NCBI GenBank assembly: GCA_945861675.1 | Contig: CAMAVY010000007.1 | Coordinates: forward strand, 1-46,359 | Direction: 5' to 3' | Length of the DNA stretch: 46,359 bases | Source of the DNA: Klebsiella pneumoniae | GTDB taxonomy: Bacteria > Pseudomonadota > Gammaproteobacteria > Pseudomonadales > Azotimanducaceae | Part shown: positions 1 through 7,779 of the stretch, piece after piece | Position numbering within the stretch: position 1 is the first letter of the stretch | Layout: every line of letters starts with the position of its first letter | Translations under genes and position numbers: made by a program | Notes under the pieces: generated by a model | What the model saw: the letters and a program-made list of their open reading frames with translations, nothing else | What the model was told of the DNA's origin: nothing | Databases searched by the model: none

Positions 1-25
1 CAACGGCATCCAGCACCGACGACAC
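1..25 (-). CDS. 5' end of an unidentified gene leaving the window
   Basis: A GTG codon at 25-23 is preceded, 7 bases upstream, by a perfect AGGAGG ribosome binding site (complement at 33-38). Eight codons (MSSVLDAV) are visible before the window ends, so the product cannot be identified. The GTG shares its first base with the TAG stop of the small frame upstream (TAGTG), which suggests translational coupling if that frame is real. The strong Shine-Dalgarno sequence is the only support. Confidence 0.35.
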
Positions 26-120
26 TAAACAGCCTCCTGATCGAACCAACAGACGGAACGAGCCACTGCTGGTTGTCCCACGGATAAGGACCCGCGCCGA
101 CCCATGGGCATATCGGACAT
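25..120 (-). CDS. possible 31-residue ORF, unrecognised
   Basis: An ATG at 120-118 overlaps the TGA of the upstream frame (TGATG), and the frame ends in a TAG that overlaps the next GTG (TAGTG). The peptide begins MSDMPMGRRG, has no membrane segment and resembles nothing I recognise. It uses codons such as TTA and GGA that are rare in the neighbouring genes, which argues against a real protein. It may be a leader or simply a spacer between two genes. Confidence 0.2.
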   Translation of the reverse strand: MSDMPMGRRGSLSVGQPAVARSVCWFDQEAV

Positions 121-275
121 CAGCGCGGGATTACCCAGAGGTCGACGAGTGCACTGACGCCCGCAGTCGCCAGAATGATCAGCGCTAGAACCCCGAGCAG
201 CCGCCAACCATGGAAGCGCTTCTCAGTCGCCGAAACAGGGCTGTTCTGTACATCCGGCGTATCAGGATTCGTCAC
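120..275 (-). CDS. possible 51-residue single-pass membrane protein
   Basis: GTG at 275-273 follows GGAG at a spacing of about 8. The product has a polar N-terminus (MTNPDTPDVQ) and one hydrophobic segment at about residues 28-47, and it ends in WVIPR. It lies directly downstream of tRNA-Thr on the same strand. I do not recognise a family. It could be a real small membrane protein, or the truncated start of a longer protein, since the frame stops immediately after the membrane segment. Positions 276-455 hold nothing that I can support. Confidence 0.3.
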   Translation of the reverse strand: MTNPDTPDVQNSPVSATEKRFHGWRLLGVLALIILATAGVSALVDLWVIPR

Positions 276-455
276 ACCGCGCACTCCAACTGACAGGATC
301 GTGATCGCCAGAAACAGGGACCGCGACGCCGTACCCGCGAGGCGCACCGGAGCGAGTCTGCCCTGTTCGACGACACGTGCGGTGATCAAGCCCTTGCACG
401 GCAGGGGACGCAGTACAAACCCCGCGGCCTTGCGGCACAACGGGTGTCACTGAAA

Positions 456-531
<76 letters not shown>

Positions 532-537
532 AAATCG

Positions 538-588
538 CCAAGCCGATCTCGCCCGGTGATCCGGGCACACGGATACACTTCGGCTTGG
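538..588 (-). terminator. stem-loop between the second pilin gene and tRNA-Thr
   Basis: Nine-base arms CCAAGCCGA (538-546) and TCGGCTTGG (580-588) enclose an inner hairpin CCCGG-TGAT-CCGGG (552-565). It sits in the 91-base gap after the pilin stop. There is no T-run on either strand, so it may act as an RNA-stabilising or Rho-assisted end and not as an intrinsic terminator. Confidence 0.4.
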
Positions 589-622
589 GCGGCGCGGAAA
601 CTACGCCGCGGCGGCGTTCAAC

Positions 623-1003
623 TCAAGGACAACCGTCGCCAAAGCACTTGGTCGAGGTCCCGCCTTCGGGGGTTGTGGCGGTAGCGGTATAGCCGGCGCC
701 AGAGGCAACAGCGTCGACAACGTAGACGATGTCAGTCTCACGATCGTCCGGCCGCCAACCCGTAGCGGTCGTCAACGACGTCACGCCATTGGGAAAGTCG
801 TAGGTGCCTTCGCCATAGGAGCCCGTACGCAAGCGCACGTCTTCCTGGAAAACACGCATCGAATCAATGTTCTGCTGCAGAACTGCAGTGTCCGCTGTAT
901 CGATATAGCCGGTGTAAGCCTGATACCCCACGGTGCTGATGATGGCGACCAGGGCGACCGCAATCAGTACTTCCAACAACGTAAAGCCAAGCTGACTGCT
1001 CAT
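623..1003 (-). CDS. type IV pilin-like protein (second pilin)
   Basis: A 126-residue prepilin with the class III signal MSSQLG|FTLLEVL, where PilD should cut after Gly6. It has the conserved Glu at +5 and a hydrophobic N-terminal helix to about residue 28. The mature domain is small (about 120 residues) and ends KCFGDGCP, a Cys pair that could form a four-residue disulphide loop. The other pilin, encoded just upstream, has no Cys at all. It is expected to be a pilus subunit or minor pilin in the inner membrane and pilus. It is separated from the first pilin by a terminator-like hairpin and a 17-bp tandem repeat, so it may be expressed at a lower level by read-through. The start is set by the prepilin signal. 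Confidence 0.85.
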   Translation of the reverse strand: MSSQLGFTLLEVLIAVALVAIISTVGYQAYTGYIDTADTAVLQQNIDSMRVFQEDVRLRTGSYGEGTYDFPNGVTSLTTATGWRPDDRETDIVYVVDAVASGAGYTATATTPEGGTSTKCFGDGCP

Positions 1004-1041
1004 TCATGACCTCCCCGCACGGCACTTCGAACCAGATTCGT

Positions 1042-1116
1042 GGAAAGCCCACCTTCTCGGAAAGCCCACCTGCTCGGAAAGCCCACCTGCTCGGAAAGCC
1101 CACCTGCTCGGAAAGC
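1042..1116. repeat. 17-bp tandem repeat, four copies plus a partial
   Basis: The unit GGAAAGCCCACCTGCTC occurs at 1042-1058 (one mismatch), 1059-1075, 1076-1092 and 1093-1109, followed by GGAAAGC at 1110-1116. Copies 2-4 are identical, which suggests recent slippage or duplication. The array fills most of the gap between the two pilin genes. The period is not a multiple of three, so it does not encode a repeat protein in one frame. Confidence 0.95.
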
Positions 1117-1140
1117 AAAGCGGGGCGCAATGCGCCCCGC
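1111..1140 (-). terminator. terminator-like hairpin after pilA
   Basis: Perfect 10-base arms GCGGGGCGCA (1120-1129) and TGCGCCCCGC (1131-1140) are followed on the minus strand by the T-rich tract TTTGCTTTCC. It begins 30 bases after the pilA stop. This should end most pilA transcripts, with some read-through to the second pilin gene. Confidence 0.7.
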
Positions 1141-1169
1141 TCGCAAATCTCACACTCCAATGCCGAGCA

Positions 1170-1622
1170 TTAGATGCTGTTGAGAATGACCGACGTGGAA
1201 GCCGCGTCCAGTTCCGCAAATGCGGGACGGAGGAGTTGTACACGCAGGTTGCCGGCGGTAGCCGAACCGGTCACCGTCACACCAATCGAGCCGTTCACGC
1301 TCGTCTGCGAGCCACCAGCGACATAGGCATCGCTGCCGTCGGGTGACTTCACATCGGTCGGATTCAGCGCATTGATCCAGCCCGCAGTGTCCGGTGCCAG
1401 TATCGCGGTGATGTCACGACCCAGTGCCGCCGCCGTCTTGTACTTGCGCATTTCGTTGGCCACGAACCGTGAGCCTTCCTCATAGTGGGAGTTCACCTTC
1501 GCCATGTTGGCGTTGTCGATGTACTCGTTGTACGCCGGCAGCGCGACCGCGGCCAGAATGCCGATAATCGCCACCACGATCATCAATTCGATCAGGGTAA
1601 AACCTTGTTGAACTCGCTTCAT
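1170..1622 (-). CDS. pilA: major type IV pilin PilA
   Basis: A 150-residue prepilin. The leader MKRVQQG is cleaved by PilD before Phe, which is then N-methylated. The mature start [18 protein letters not shown] is the canonical pilin helix with Glu5. The globular domain has no cysteine, so it lacks the C-terminal disulphide D-loop of Pseudomonas or Neisseria pilins. The ATG at 1622 is preferred over the GTG and ATG further upstream because it gives the usual short leader and has GGAG about 9 bases before it. The gene is divergent from pilB and is driven by a sigma-54 promoter at 1702-1718. PilA polymerises into the pilus used for twitching, adhesion and DNA uptake. Confidence 0.95.
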   Translation of the reverse strand: MKRVQQGFTLIELMIVVAIIGILAAVALPAYNEYIDNANMAKVNSHYEEGSRFVANEMRKYKTAAALGRDITAILAPDTAGWINALNPTDVKSPDGSDAYVAGGSQTSVNGSIGVTVTGSATAGNLRVQLLRPAFAELDAASTSVILNSI

Positions 1623-1701
1623 TTGCACCTGCTCCATGCTTAGACAATCAAACGTTTATGTTCAGCCGCAGCCGAACGCGGGCTGGACCTGCGCTCAGTA
1701 A

Positions 1702-1718
1702 AGCAACAACTGTGCCAA
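1702..1718 (-). promoter_or_regulatory. sigma-54 (RpoN) promoter of pilA
   Basis: The minus strand reads TTGGCACAGTTGTTGCT: GG at -24 (complement 1715-1716) and GC at -12 (1703-1704), separated by exactly 10 bases, with a full match to the TGGCAC-N5-TTGC core. Transcription would start near 1691, giving a leader of about 70 nt. In Pseudomonas pilA needs RpoN and the PilS/PilR two-component system, so a PilR-type activator binding upstream, towards pilB, is expected. No PilR gene lies in the window. Confidence 0.88.
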
Positions 1719-1840
1719 GGCAAAAAACTCGACGAACCATCTTGCGTTCATCGGTATAGCATTGATTCCTATGGCCTTACAGATGATTTCCAATTGAAAA
1801 GCTGAAGAAACATTGGACGCTCACGGTCACACAGGTAGAC

Positions 1841-1861
1841 GAGTGACCTTCTGCGTCACTC
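1841..1861. promoter_or_regulatory. inverted repeat, possible operator upstream of pilB
   Basis: Perfect 7-base arms GAGTGAC (1841-1847) and GTCACTC (1855-1861) are separated by 7 bases. The repeat ends 3 bases before the -35 element of the putative pilB promoter, the position expected for an activator or repressor site. It also lies about 125 bases upstream of the pilA sigma-54 promoter, within the range of an enhancer site. The binding protein is unknown. Confidence 0.4.
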
Positions 1862-1864
1862 GCC

Positions 1865-1893
1865 TCGACACACCTGGAGGTCACCATTACACT
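1865..1893 (+). promoter_or_regulatory. sigma-70-type promoter of pilB-pilC-pilD
   Basis: TCGACA (1865-1870) and TACACT (1888-1893) are separated by 17 bases; each differs from consensus by one or two bases. Transcription would start near 1900, about 50 bases before pilB. The remainder of the 327-base pilA-pilB gap (1623-1949) holds the pilA sigma-54 site and the inverted repeat, and I see no gene in it. Confidence 0.55.
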
Positions 1894-1949
1894 TCCTCAC
1901 CACCGCGAAGGCGGTTCTACCCTGCTGATTTTTCAGGAATTCGACTGTC

Positions 1950-3671
1950 ATGCCCGCTGAGACCGTCCAGCTCTCTGGGCTCGCAAGACGGCTCGTTGAC
2001 GATGGCATTCTGAGCGCCGAGCGCGCCCAGGCTGCGACCGAAGAAGCGCGCAAGTCGCAGGTCCCTTTCGTCACGTTCCTCGTCAGGAGCGGCGCTGCGA
2101 ACGCGCAGGCGATTGCCCTTTCGGCCTCCGAGGAGTTCGGCGTTCCGGTCCTGGACCTGTCGGCATTCGATATTGAGGCGGTACCGAAGGAGCTGATCTA
2201 CGAGCGCCTGGTTCGCCAGCACAACGCACTGCCGCTCGTCCGCCGCGGCGCACGACTGTACGTAGCAGTTTCAGATCCGACCAATCTTCAGGCGCTGGAC
2301 GAGATCAAGTTTCAGACCGGCGTCAACACGGAACCAGTACTGGTCGAAGACAACAAGCTGACCGAGTTCATTGAGCGCGTGCTGTCGGCGCAGGAATCAT
2401 CGCCCTTCGCAGGCCTGGATGACGATGGGCTCGAGGATCTGAATCTTGAGTCGTCGTCGAGCGACAAACGCAACGAAGACACCGGTAACTCCGCAGTCGA
2501 CGACACGCCCATTGTGCGTTTCGTCAACAAGATGCTGCTCGACGCCATCAAAGGCGGCGCATCCGACATCCACTTCGAGCCCTACGAAAAAATCTACCGC
2601 GTGCGCTTCCGAACGGATGGCATCTTGTTCGAGGTCACACGGCCGCCGGTCAGCATCGGCTCGCGACTCGCAGCGCGTCTGAAGGTCATGTCTGAGATGG
2701 ACATCTCCGAACGCCGGATGCCGCAGGACGGGCGCATCCGGATGAAGCTGTCCAAGACCCGAACCATCGACTTCCGTGTGAACACGCTGCCAACCCTCTG
2801 GGGCGAGAAGGTCGTACTGCGAATCCTCGATCCGTCCAGCGCCAAGATGGGCATCGACGAACTCGGCTATGAGCCCGAGCAGCGGCAGTTGTTCATGGAT
2901 GCGTTGCATCAACCCCAGGGCATGGTGCTGGTGACGGGCCCGACGGGCAGCGGCAAGACCGTGTCGCTGTACACGGGGCTGAATATTCTCAACACCATCG
3001 AACGTAACATTGCGACCGCCGAGGACCCGGTCGAAATCAACCTGGAAGGCGTGAACCAGGTCAACGTGAACCATCGGGTGGGACTGAACTTCGCAACCGC
3101 GCTGCGATCGTTCCTGCGCCAGGACCCCGACGTAGTCATGGTCGGTGAGATTCGCGACCTTGAAACGGCCGAAATCTCCATCAAGGCTGCGCAGACCGGG
3201 CATATGGTGCTATCTACACTGCATACCAACAGCGCGGCGGAAACGCTGACCCGTTTGCGCAATATGGGTGTGCCCGCATTCAACCTGGCGACTTCGGTAA
3301 ACCTAATCATTGCTCAACGACTTGCGCGCAGACTCTGTCCAAACTGCAAGAGGGCCATCGAGGTCCCGCACGAGGTGCTGGTCGCGGAAGGCTTCACGCC
3401 GGAGGACATTGCCGAAGGCCTTGTGATCTTCCACCCGAATCCAACAGGGTGCGCGAAGTGCAACCACGGCTATAAGGGGCGAGTGGGGATTTACGAGGTT
3501 GTGAAGATCACCAAGGAACTGTCGAATATCATCATGGAAGATGGCAACAGCATTGAGATTGCGCTGCAGGCTCGCAAGCAAGGGTTCAACGACCTGCGCC
3601 GCTCAGGGCTGATCAAGGTGAAGGCCGGTATGACCAGCCTGGCCGAAGTGAATCGCGTGACCATGGGCTGA
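1950..3671 (+). CDS. pilB: type IV pilus assembly ATPase PilB
   Basis: The 573-residue cytoplasmic hexameric ATPase that powers pilus extension. An N-terminal MshEN/T2SSE_N domain covers about residues 1-150. The secretion-ATPase core carries Walker A GPTGSGKT at 330-337, Walker B around DPDVVMVGE (392-400), and the His-box segment TGHMVLSTLHTN. A zinc-binding tetracysteine is formed by CPNC (463-466) and CAKC (501-504). The length is normal for PilB. The retraction ATPases PilT and PilU lack the N-terminal domain, so this is PilB. AGGA lies about 11 bases before the ATG. It is the first gene of pilB-pilC-pilD. Confidence 0.97.
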   Translation: MPAETVQLSGLARRLVDDGILSAERAQAATEEARKSQVPFVTFLVRSGAANAQAIALSASEEFGVPVLDLSAFDIEAVPKELIYERLVRQHNALPLVRRGARLYVAVSDPTNLQALDEIKFQTGVNTEPVLVEDNKLTEFIERVLSAQESSPFAGLDDDGLEDLNLESSSSDKRNEDTGNSAVDDTPIVRFVNKMLLDAIKGGASDIHFEPYEKIYRVRFRTDGILFEVTRPPVSIGSRLAARLKVMSEMDISERRMPQDGRIRMKLSKTRTIDFRVNTLPTLWGEKVVLRILDPSSAKMGIDELGYEPEQRQLFMDALHQPQGMVLVTGPTGSGKTVSLYTGLNILNTIERNIATAEDPVEINLEGVNQVNVNHRVGLNFATALRSFLRQDPDVVMVGEIRDLETAEISIKAAQTGHMVLSTLHTNSAAETLTRLRNMGVPAFNLATSVNLIIAQRLARRLCPNCKRAIEVPHEVLVAEGFTPEDIAEGLVIFHPNPTGCAKCNHGYKGRVGIYEVVKITKELSNIIMEDGNSIEIALQARKQGFNDLRRSGLIKVKAGMTSLAEVNRVTMG

Positions 3672-3706
3672 TGAAGCTCGGATTAGGACGATAGCGAGGA
3701 TTGACC

Positions 3707-4918
3707 ATGGCCGATACGGCGTTGTTTGTTTGGGAAGGCACCGACCGCCAGGGGCGTAAGACCAAAGGCGAAATCAGCAGCACCAATCAGCAGATCGCGC
3801 GGGCAGAACTGCGCAAGCAGGGCATCAACCCAAGCAAGGTCAACAAGAAGACACAAAGCCGCTTTTCGTTTGGTGGCGGTGTAAATGCGCAGGATATGTC
3901 GCTGTTCACGCGACAAATGGCCACCATGATGCGAGCGGGCGTACCACTGGTGCAGTCGTTCGACATCGTGTCCGATGGCGCCGACAAGCCCGCGCTGAAA
4001 GCACTGATCCGAGATATCCGCACCGACGTCGCTGCGGGTAACTCGTTCGCATCGTCAATTCGCAAGCACCCTAAGCAGTTCGACGACCTGTTCTGCAACC
4101 TGGTTGAGTCCGGCGAGCAGTCTGGCGCGCTCGAAACGATGCTCGACCGCATCGCCGCCTACAAAGAGAAGGCGGAGTCACTCAAGGGCAAGGTCAAGAA
4201 GGCGATGTTCTATCCAATCGCCGTACTGGTGATTGCCTTCGTGGTCTCGGCCATCCTACTGATCAAGGTCGTGCCCCAGTTTCAGGTGATCTTCCAGAGC
4301 TTCGGCGCCGAACTCCCGGCATTTACGCAGATGGTCATCAATATCAGCAATGCGGCGCAGAAGTACTGGTTTCCGTTCCTGGTGTTGCTGTTGATCATCG
4401 GATCCGCGATTGGTGCGACCTACACCCGTTCGCCCAAGATGCGCGAAGCCGTGGACCGCATGTCGCTGAAGATTCCCGTCATTGGCGAGATTCTGGATAA
4501 GTCCGCAGTCGCGCGTTTCGCCCGAACGCTGTCGACCACGTTCGCCGCAGGTGTGCCACTGGTTGATGCCCTTGAGTCGGTTGCCGGCGCGACAGGCAAC
4601 ATCGTCTACGCCAATGCGACTCGTCGCGTGCGTGATGACGTCGCCAGCGGCCAGCAACTCAACTTCGCCATGCGCAACACGGGCGTGTTCCCGAACATGG
4701 TCATTCAGATGACGTCAATCGGCGAAGAGTCCGGCTCGTTGGACACCATGCTCGACAAGGCCGCCTCGTACTTCGAAGAGCAGGTCGACAATGCTGTGGA
4801 TGCGCTGACCAGCCTGCTGGAGCCCATCATCATGGCCGTGCTCGGTGTGGTGATCGGCGGCCTGATCATTGCCATGTACCTTCCCATCTTCCAACTGGGT
4901 CAGGTGGTTGGTAAATAG
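3707..4918 (+). CDS. pilC: type IV pilus inner-membrane platform protein PilC
   Basis: A 403-residue polytopic inner-membrane protein with two T2SSF domains, the second starting near residue 205. It couples PilB to the pilin pool. Visible family motifs include FTRQMATMMRAGVPL in the first domain and its counterpart FARTLSTTFAAGVPL in the second, both followed by predicted cytoplasmic helices. Membrane segments lie at about 170-190, 210-235 and near the C-terminus. The ATG at 3707 is chosen over an in-frame TTG 6 bases earlier because GAGG sits 7 bases before it. It lies 35 bases after pilB, and its end overlaps the open frame of pilD. Confidence 0.96.
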   Translation: MADTALFVWEGTDRQGRKTKGEISSTNQQIARAELRKQGINPSKVNKKTQSRFSFGGGVNAQDMSLFTRQMATMMRAGVPLVQSFDIVSDGADKPALKALIRDIRTDVAAGNSFASSIRKHPKQFDDLFCNLVESGEQSGALETMLDRIAAYKEKAESLKGKVKKAMFYPIAVLVIAFVVSAILLIKVVPQFQVIFQSFGAELPAFTQMVINISNAAQKYWFPFLVLLLIIGSAIGATYTRSPKMREAVDRMSLKIPVIGEILDKSAVARFARTLSTTFAAGVPLVDALESVAGATGNIVYANATRRVRDDVASGQQLNFAMRNTGVFPNMVIQMTSIGEESGSLDTMLDKAASYFEEQVDNAVDALTSLLEPIIMAVLGVVIGGLIIAMYLPIFQLGQVVGK

Positions 4919-5774
4919 CCAAACGCTTTTCGATTGGTGGTGGCTGATTGGCGCGGCGCTGGGACTGTGTATCGGTAGCTTCCTTAACGTAGTCGTCTAC
5001 CGACTACCACGCATACTTGAACGAGATATGCGGAAGGAAGCCAACGACGTGCTGGCCTACGAGCCAGCGGTCGAACCCGCGCCGGAGAAATTCGGTCTGT
5101 CACTACCACGGTCGGCCTGCCCGACCTGCGGGCGCGCCATCACGGCGAAAGAAAACCTACCCATCATCAGCTGGCTTGTTCTGCGCGGACGATGCGCGGG
5201 ATGCAAGTCGCCCATCTCTGCGCGCTATCCAATCGTGGAGCTTGCGACTGCGGTGATGACGGTCGTGACACTGGCAGTCTTCGGCATGAACCCCGCAGGC
5301 TACGCTGCAGTGCTGCTTACGTGGTGCCTGATTCCGCTGGCGCTCATCGATGCTGATACTTACTACCTTCCGGACAGCCTCACGCTTCCGTTGATCTGGG
5401 CCGGGCTGCTGCTCAACACCCAGGCCATCCTGAGCTCGCTCGATTCGGCTGTGTGGGGCGCTGTTGCTGGCTACCTGTCGCTCTGGTCCGTGTACTGGTT
5501 GTTCAAGCTCGCAACCGGCAAAGAAGGCATGGGCTACGGTGACTTCAAGCTGCTTGCCGCCTTGGGTGCGTGGCTGGGTTGGCAGAGTCTGCCGTCCATC
5601 ATCATCCTGTCTGCGTTTGTCGGTGCCGCTTTCGGCCTGGCGCTGATCGCGTTTGCCGGGCGTGATCGTGCGCGGCCCATTCCATTCGGTCCGTACCTCG
5701 CTGCTGCCGGTTGGATCACATTGCTCTGGGGCGAAGATATCCGTGGGATGTACTTCGGCATGCTCGGCCACTGA
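4869..5774 (+). CDS. pilD: prepilin leader peptidase / N-methyltransferase PilD
   Basis: An inner-membrane aspartyl protease that removes the leader of PilA-type prepilins and methylates the new N-terminal Phe. The N-terminal domain has GSFLNVVVYRLP and two zinc Cys pairs (CPTC, CAGC). The peptidase domain carries the two catalytic aspartates in the segments DADTYYLPD and GYGDFK. The start is uncertain: the ATG at 4869 overlaps pilC by 50 bases, while an in-frame TTG at 4908 would overlap by 11 and matches the N-terminal length of Pseudomonas PilD better. Both pilins at the left of the window are its likely substrates. Confidence 0.94.
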   Translation: MPCTFPSSNWVRWLVNSQTLFDWWWLIGAALGLCIGSFLNVVVYRLPRILERDMRKEANDVLAYEPAVEPAPEKFGLSLPRSACPTCGRAITAKENLPIISWLVLRGRCAGCKSPISARYPIVELATAVMTVVTLAVFGMNPAGYAAVLLTWCLIPLALIDADTYYLPDSLTLPLIWAGLLLNTQAILSSLDSAVWGAVAGYLSLWSVYWLFKLATGKEGMGYGDFKLLAALGAWLGWQSLPSIIILSAFVGAAFGLALIAFAGRDRARPIPFGPYLAAAGWITLLWGEDIRGMYFGMLGH

Positions 5775-5794
5775 TCGAAGACTCGACGAAAAGC

Positions 5795-6421
5795 ATGTCA
5801 GCTGCAGCCCACCAAACCAAACTCGTCGTCATGTTGACGGGCGGCATTGGCAGCGGAAAAACCACGGTTTCTGACCGCTTCGCAAGAATCGGCATCGACG
5901 TTGTCGACAGTGATATCGCTGCGCGAACGATCATGGAGCCAGGCAAGCCAGCGTATGAATCTGTGGTCGCTCGCTTCGGTCAATCCGTACTGCTGGCAGA
6001 CGCGTCGATCAATCGCGCAGAACTGCGCAAACGTGTCTTCAGCGATCCCGAGCACCGGCGCTGGCTGGAGTTGCTCACGCATCCGCTCATCGGTATCGAA
6101 CTGCAACAAGGCGTAAACGCTGCTCGACCGCCTTACTGCATCCTGGTCGTGCCGCTATTCAATCCCAAGCGCAAACACCCGCTGGCTACCCGTGTGCTGG
6201 TGGTCGACACGCCTGAGCTTGCGCAGATCAAGCGCACCATGGCGCGCGACGCCAACAGTGAAGCGCAGGTGCGCGCGATCATGGCGGCACAGGCTCGGCG
6301 AGAGGACAGGCTGGCCGGCGCAGATGACGTGATCCTCAATCACGGCAGCATTGCTGATCTGGACGAGCAGGTCACCGCTCTGGATGAGCAGTACCGAGTG
6401 ATTGCGGCTGGCCCGCAATAG
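5795..6421 (+). CDS. coaE: dephospho-CoA kinase CoaE
   Basis: The last step of coenzyme A synthesis: ATP-dependent phosphorylation of the 3'-hydroxyl of dephospho-CoA. It has 208 residues, the usual size. The P-loop TGGIGSGKTT lies at about 15-24, followed by DSDIAAR, the dephospho-CoA binding segment. It is placed 20 bases after pilD, the standard pilBCD-coaE arrangement. The start ATG at 5795 gives the usual short N-terminus; there is no strong ribosome binding site, suggesting coupling to pilD. It converges on argJ with a 41-base gap; zapD, yacG and mutT, often found here, are absent. Confidence 0.95.
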   Translation: MSAAAHQTKLVVMLTGGIGSGKTTVSDRFARIGIDVVDSDIAARTIMEPGKPAYESVVARFGQSVLLADASINRAELRKRVFSDPEHRRWLELLTHPLIGIELQQGVNAARPPYCILVVPLFNPKRKHPLATRVLVVDTPELAQIKRTMARDANSEAQVRAIMAAQARREDRLAGADDVILNHGSIADLDEQVTALDEQYRVIAAGPQ

Positions 6422-6462
6422 CAGACCAGCCTGACACGCGAGCGAACTCTCAGTCGCCGTGA

Positions 6463-7683
6463 TCAGGTCCGATACTCCGCATTGATCTTCACGTAGTCGT
6501 AGGAAAAATCGCAGGTCCAAACCCGGTCCTTGCCATGACCGCGACTCAGATCAACCTGCACGCGGTACTCGGGCTGCGCCATCACCCGCGCGCCTTCAGC
6601 TTCGCTGTACTCAGTGCTGAGCATGCCGCCTCGCGCTACGCAGACATCGTCCAGAAACAAGCTGACCCCACGCGTATCGAGTTCCGCAACGCCAGCGCGA
6701 CCAATTGCCATGCAGAAGCGCCCCCAGTTCGGGTCGCCCGCAAACATCGCAGTCTTGATCAATGGTGATTCAGCAATCGTGAAGGCAACACGGCTGGCCT
6801 CCTCGTCATCACGCGCACCGATCACGTCGATCGTCACGAATCGCGTTGCACCTTCGCCGTCACGCGCGATGGACTGTGCAAGCTCAGCGCACAGCGCGAG
6901 CAGGCTGTCGCGAAGCACAAGATAGTTCGGGTCAGTCTCCGATGTGATCGGTGCGGCGCCGGCCTTGCCGGTCGCCATGACAATGAACGAATCGTTGGTG
7001 CTCGTATCGCCATCGATGGTGACTCGATTGAAGCTGCGGTCGGCGAGCCAGCGTGTGAGACGCTGCAGCAGCAGCACATCAACAGTGGCGTCCGTTGCAA
7101 CATAGGCAAGCATCGTTGCCATGTCGGGCTTGATCATTCCGGCGCCTTTGCACATCCCGGTCGCCGCGCACTGCACGCCGCCCAGCGCGAAGCGCTTCGA
7201 GCGCGCCTTTGCGACAGTGTCAGTCGTCATGATTGCGTGAGCGGCACGCAGCCAGGCTTCGGCATCCAGCGCCGCGATCGCAGCAGGTACCGCGTCACAC
7301 ATCTGCGCCACCGGCAAACGCACCCCGATAACGCCCGTAGAAAATGGCAACACCTGCTCCTTGCGACAGCCAAGCGCTTTCGCCACCGCGGCGCAGATCG
7401 TGAGCGCATCCTCGTGGCCAGGTTCGCCCGTTGCAGCGTTTGCATTGCCACTGTTGATCACAAGCGCGCGGATGTCGCCTTCACGCAGATGTATCTCACA
7501 AATGCGCACAGGGGCTGCGCGAAATGCGCTGCGTGTGAACACCCCTGCAGTCGCAGCGCCTGAGTCCAACGCGATCACCAGCAGGTCATCACGATCCGCG
7601 CGCTTGATGCGCGCGCACGTTGCACCGAGGCGAACACCGCCAACGACCTGAAGATCAGCAGGTGGTGCGAGATTGACTGCCAT
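6463..7683 (-). CDS. argJ: bifunctional ornithine acetyltransferase / N-acetylglutamate synthase ArgJ
   Basis: A 406-residue enzyme of the cyclic arginine pathway that transfers acetyl from N-acetylornithine to glutamate. It autocleaves into alpha and beta chains before the nucleophilic Thr in the motif KPDMATML, preceded here by KGAGMI. The oxyanion and active-site segment DGDTSTND is present. The ATG at 7683 has GGAG 7 bases upstream, which decides against the GTG one codon earlier. It lies downstream of secA on the same strand with a 96-base gap that shows no clear terminator. Confidence 0.96.
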   Translation of the reverse strand: MAVNLAPPADLQVVGGVRLGATCARIKRADRDDLLVIALDSGAATAGVFTRSAFRAAPVRICEIHLREGDIRALVINSGNANAATGEPGHEDALTICAAVAKALGCRKEQVLPFSTGVIGVRLPVAQMCDAVPAAIAALDAEAWLRAAHAIMTTDTVAKARSKRFALGGVQCAATGMCKGAGMIKPDMATMLAYVATDATVDVLLLQRLTRWLADRSFNRVTIDGDTSTNDSFIVMATGKAGAAPITSETDPNYLVLRDSLLALCAELAQSIARDGEGATRFVTIDVIGARDDEEASRVAFTIAESPLIKTAMFAGDPNWGRFCMAIGRAGVAELDTRGVSLFLDDVCVARGGMLSTEYSEAEGARVMAQPEYRVQVDLSRGHGKDRVWTCDFSYDYVKINAEYRT

Positions 7684-7779
7684 CACAAGGCTCCATTCAG
7701 GATAGACGTGCTGACCGTTGCATTGCGCCAGCGAAGTGAACGCAATCCCGGCCCAACTAAACTCCGCAGGGCAATGTTG

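Noticed and set aside
1042-1116. Possible CRISPR array
   Set aside because: The repeats are directly adjacent with no spacers, the unit is only 17 bp, and no cas gene is nearby. It is a plain tandem repeat.
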